Positions 6,640 through 6,691 of a stretch of DNA of 6,691 bases are shown in pieces. The number at the start of each line of letters is the position of its first letter. Position 1 is the first letter of the stretch. The translations under genes and the position numbers were made by a program. Origin of the DNA: Bacillota bacterium (GTDB taxonomy: Bacteria; Bacillota; Clostridia; Peptostreptococcales; Anaerovoracaceae); assembly GCA_017537495.1 (NCBI GenBank), contig JAFYKS010000070.1:1-6691 (forward strand), written 5' to 3'. The notes beneath the pieces are model-generated. The model saw nothing but the letters and a program-made list of their open reading frames with translations, was not told the origin of the DNA and ran no database searches.

Positions 6640-6691
6640 ATGGGACGAAAAGCAAAGTATTCATTCGATGTGAAGATAGACATTGTGATGC
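6640..6691 (+). CDS. IS3-family transposase OrfA (helix-turn-helix subunit), 3' partial
   Basis: Seventeen codons are visible, reading MGRKAKYSFDVKIDIVM. The pattern of a basic start, then YSF, then a short helix resembles the N-terminus of OrfA proteins of IS3/IS150-type elements, whose helix-turn-helix binds the terminal repeats. AGGAGGG lies nine bases upstream. In this family OrfA is usually joined to the DDE catalytic OrfB by -1 frameshifting, but that part is not in the window. The family call rests on a short stretch and could be another transposase with a similar start. Confidence 0.65.
   Translation, partial: MGRKAKYSFDVKIDIVM

Larger units (their letters stand above)
6573..6691 (+). 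mobile_element. Left end of an IS3-type insertion sequence, truncated by the window edge
   Basis: The orfA start at 6640 marks a mobile element running off the right edge. Its left boundary is probably near TGATATGCTCCCTC at 6573, because IS3-family ends commonly begin with TG and lie some tens of bases before orfA. The right end, second reading frame and target duplication are outside the window, so the boundary is an estimate. Confidence 0.6.

Noticed and set aside
1..6691. CRISPR array, defence island, prophage or biosynthetic cluster
   Set aside because: No spaced direct repeats, no nuclease, toxin or phage genes are seen; apart from the IS end the genes are ordinary housekeeping or accessory metabolic genes.

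Overview
The window looks like chromosomal DNA of an anaerobic Firmicute (Bacillota), probably class Clostridia or a relative. The reasons are the single-chain PurL fused to its glutaminase domain, strong AAGGAGG-type ribosome binding sites, a ferredoxin-fused nitroreductase, a CarD-like regulator and an IS3-type insertion sequence. Genus cannot be decided from the sequence. All convincing genes lie on the + strand.

Layout. Positions 1-3459 hold most of purL (FGAM synthase); its start lies before the window. A ferredoxin-nitroreductase gene follows 30 bases later (3490-4278), then a nested palindrome (4292-4336) and an AI-2E/UPF0118 family membrane protein (4392-5531). A strong intrinsic terminator (5573-5610) ends this block. 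Its 3' arm overlaps the -35 box of a promoter for two tandem, nearly identical tRNA-Leu(CAG) genes (5661-5746 and 5779-5864), which end at their own terminator (5872-5905). A CarD-family regulator (6020-6523) follows, with an extended -10 promoter. The left end of an IS3-type element, with the first 17 codons of its orfA, runs off the right edge. No stretch over 300 bases lacks a gene.

How the genes relate. purL, the nitroreductase and possibly the transporter could be read together, since no convincing U-tract terminator separates them; their functions are not obviously linked. The tRNA pair decodes CTG, the leucine codon that dominates the 3' two thirds of purL.

The most notable observation is that purL is a codon-usage mosaic. 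About the first 0.9-1.0 kb uses CTT/CTC for Leu, AAA for Lys, CCC for Pro and TCA for Ser. After that, Leu is almost always CTG, Lys mostly AAG, and CCC and TCA disappear, although the protein reads through without a break. Recombination with a different lineage would explain this; so would a mis-joined assembly. Other points worth a look are an 11-bp leader/trailer inverted repeat enclosing the first tRNA, and an IS hairpin that would mask the transposase ribosome binding site. I did not find an undescribed defence, CRISPR or other multi-gene system here.
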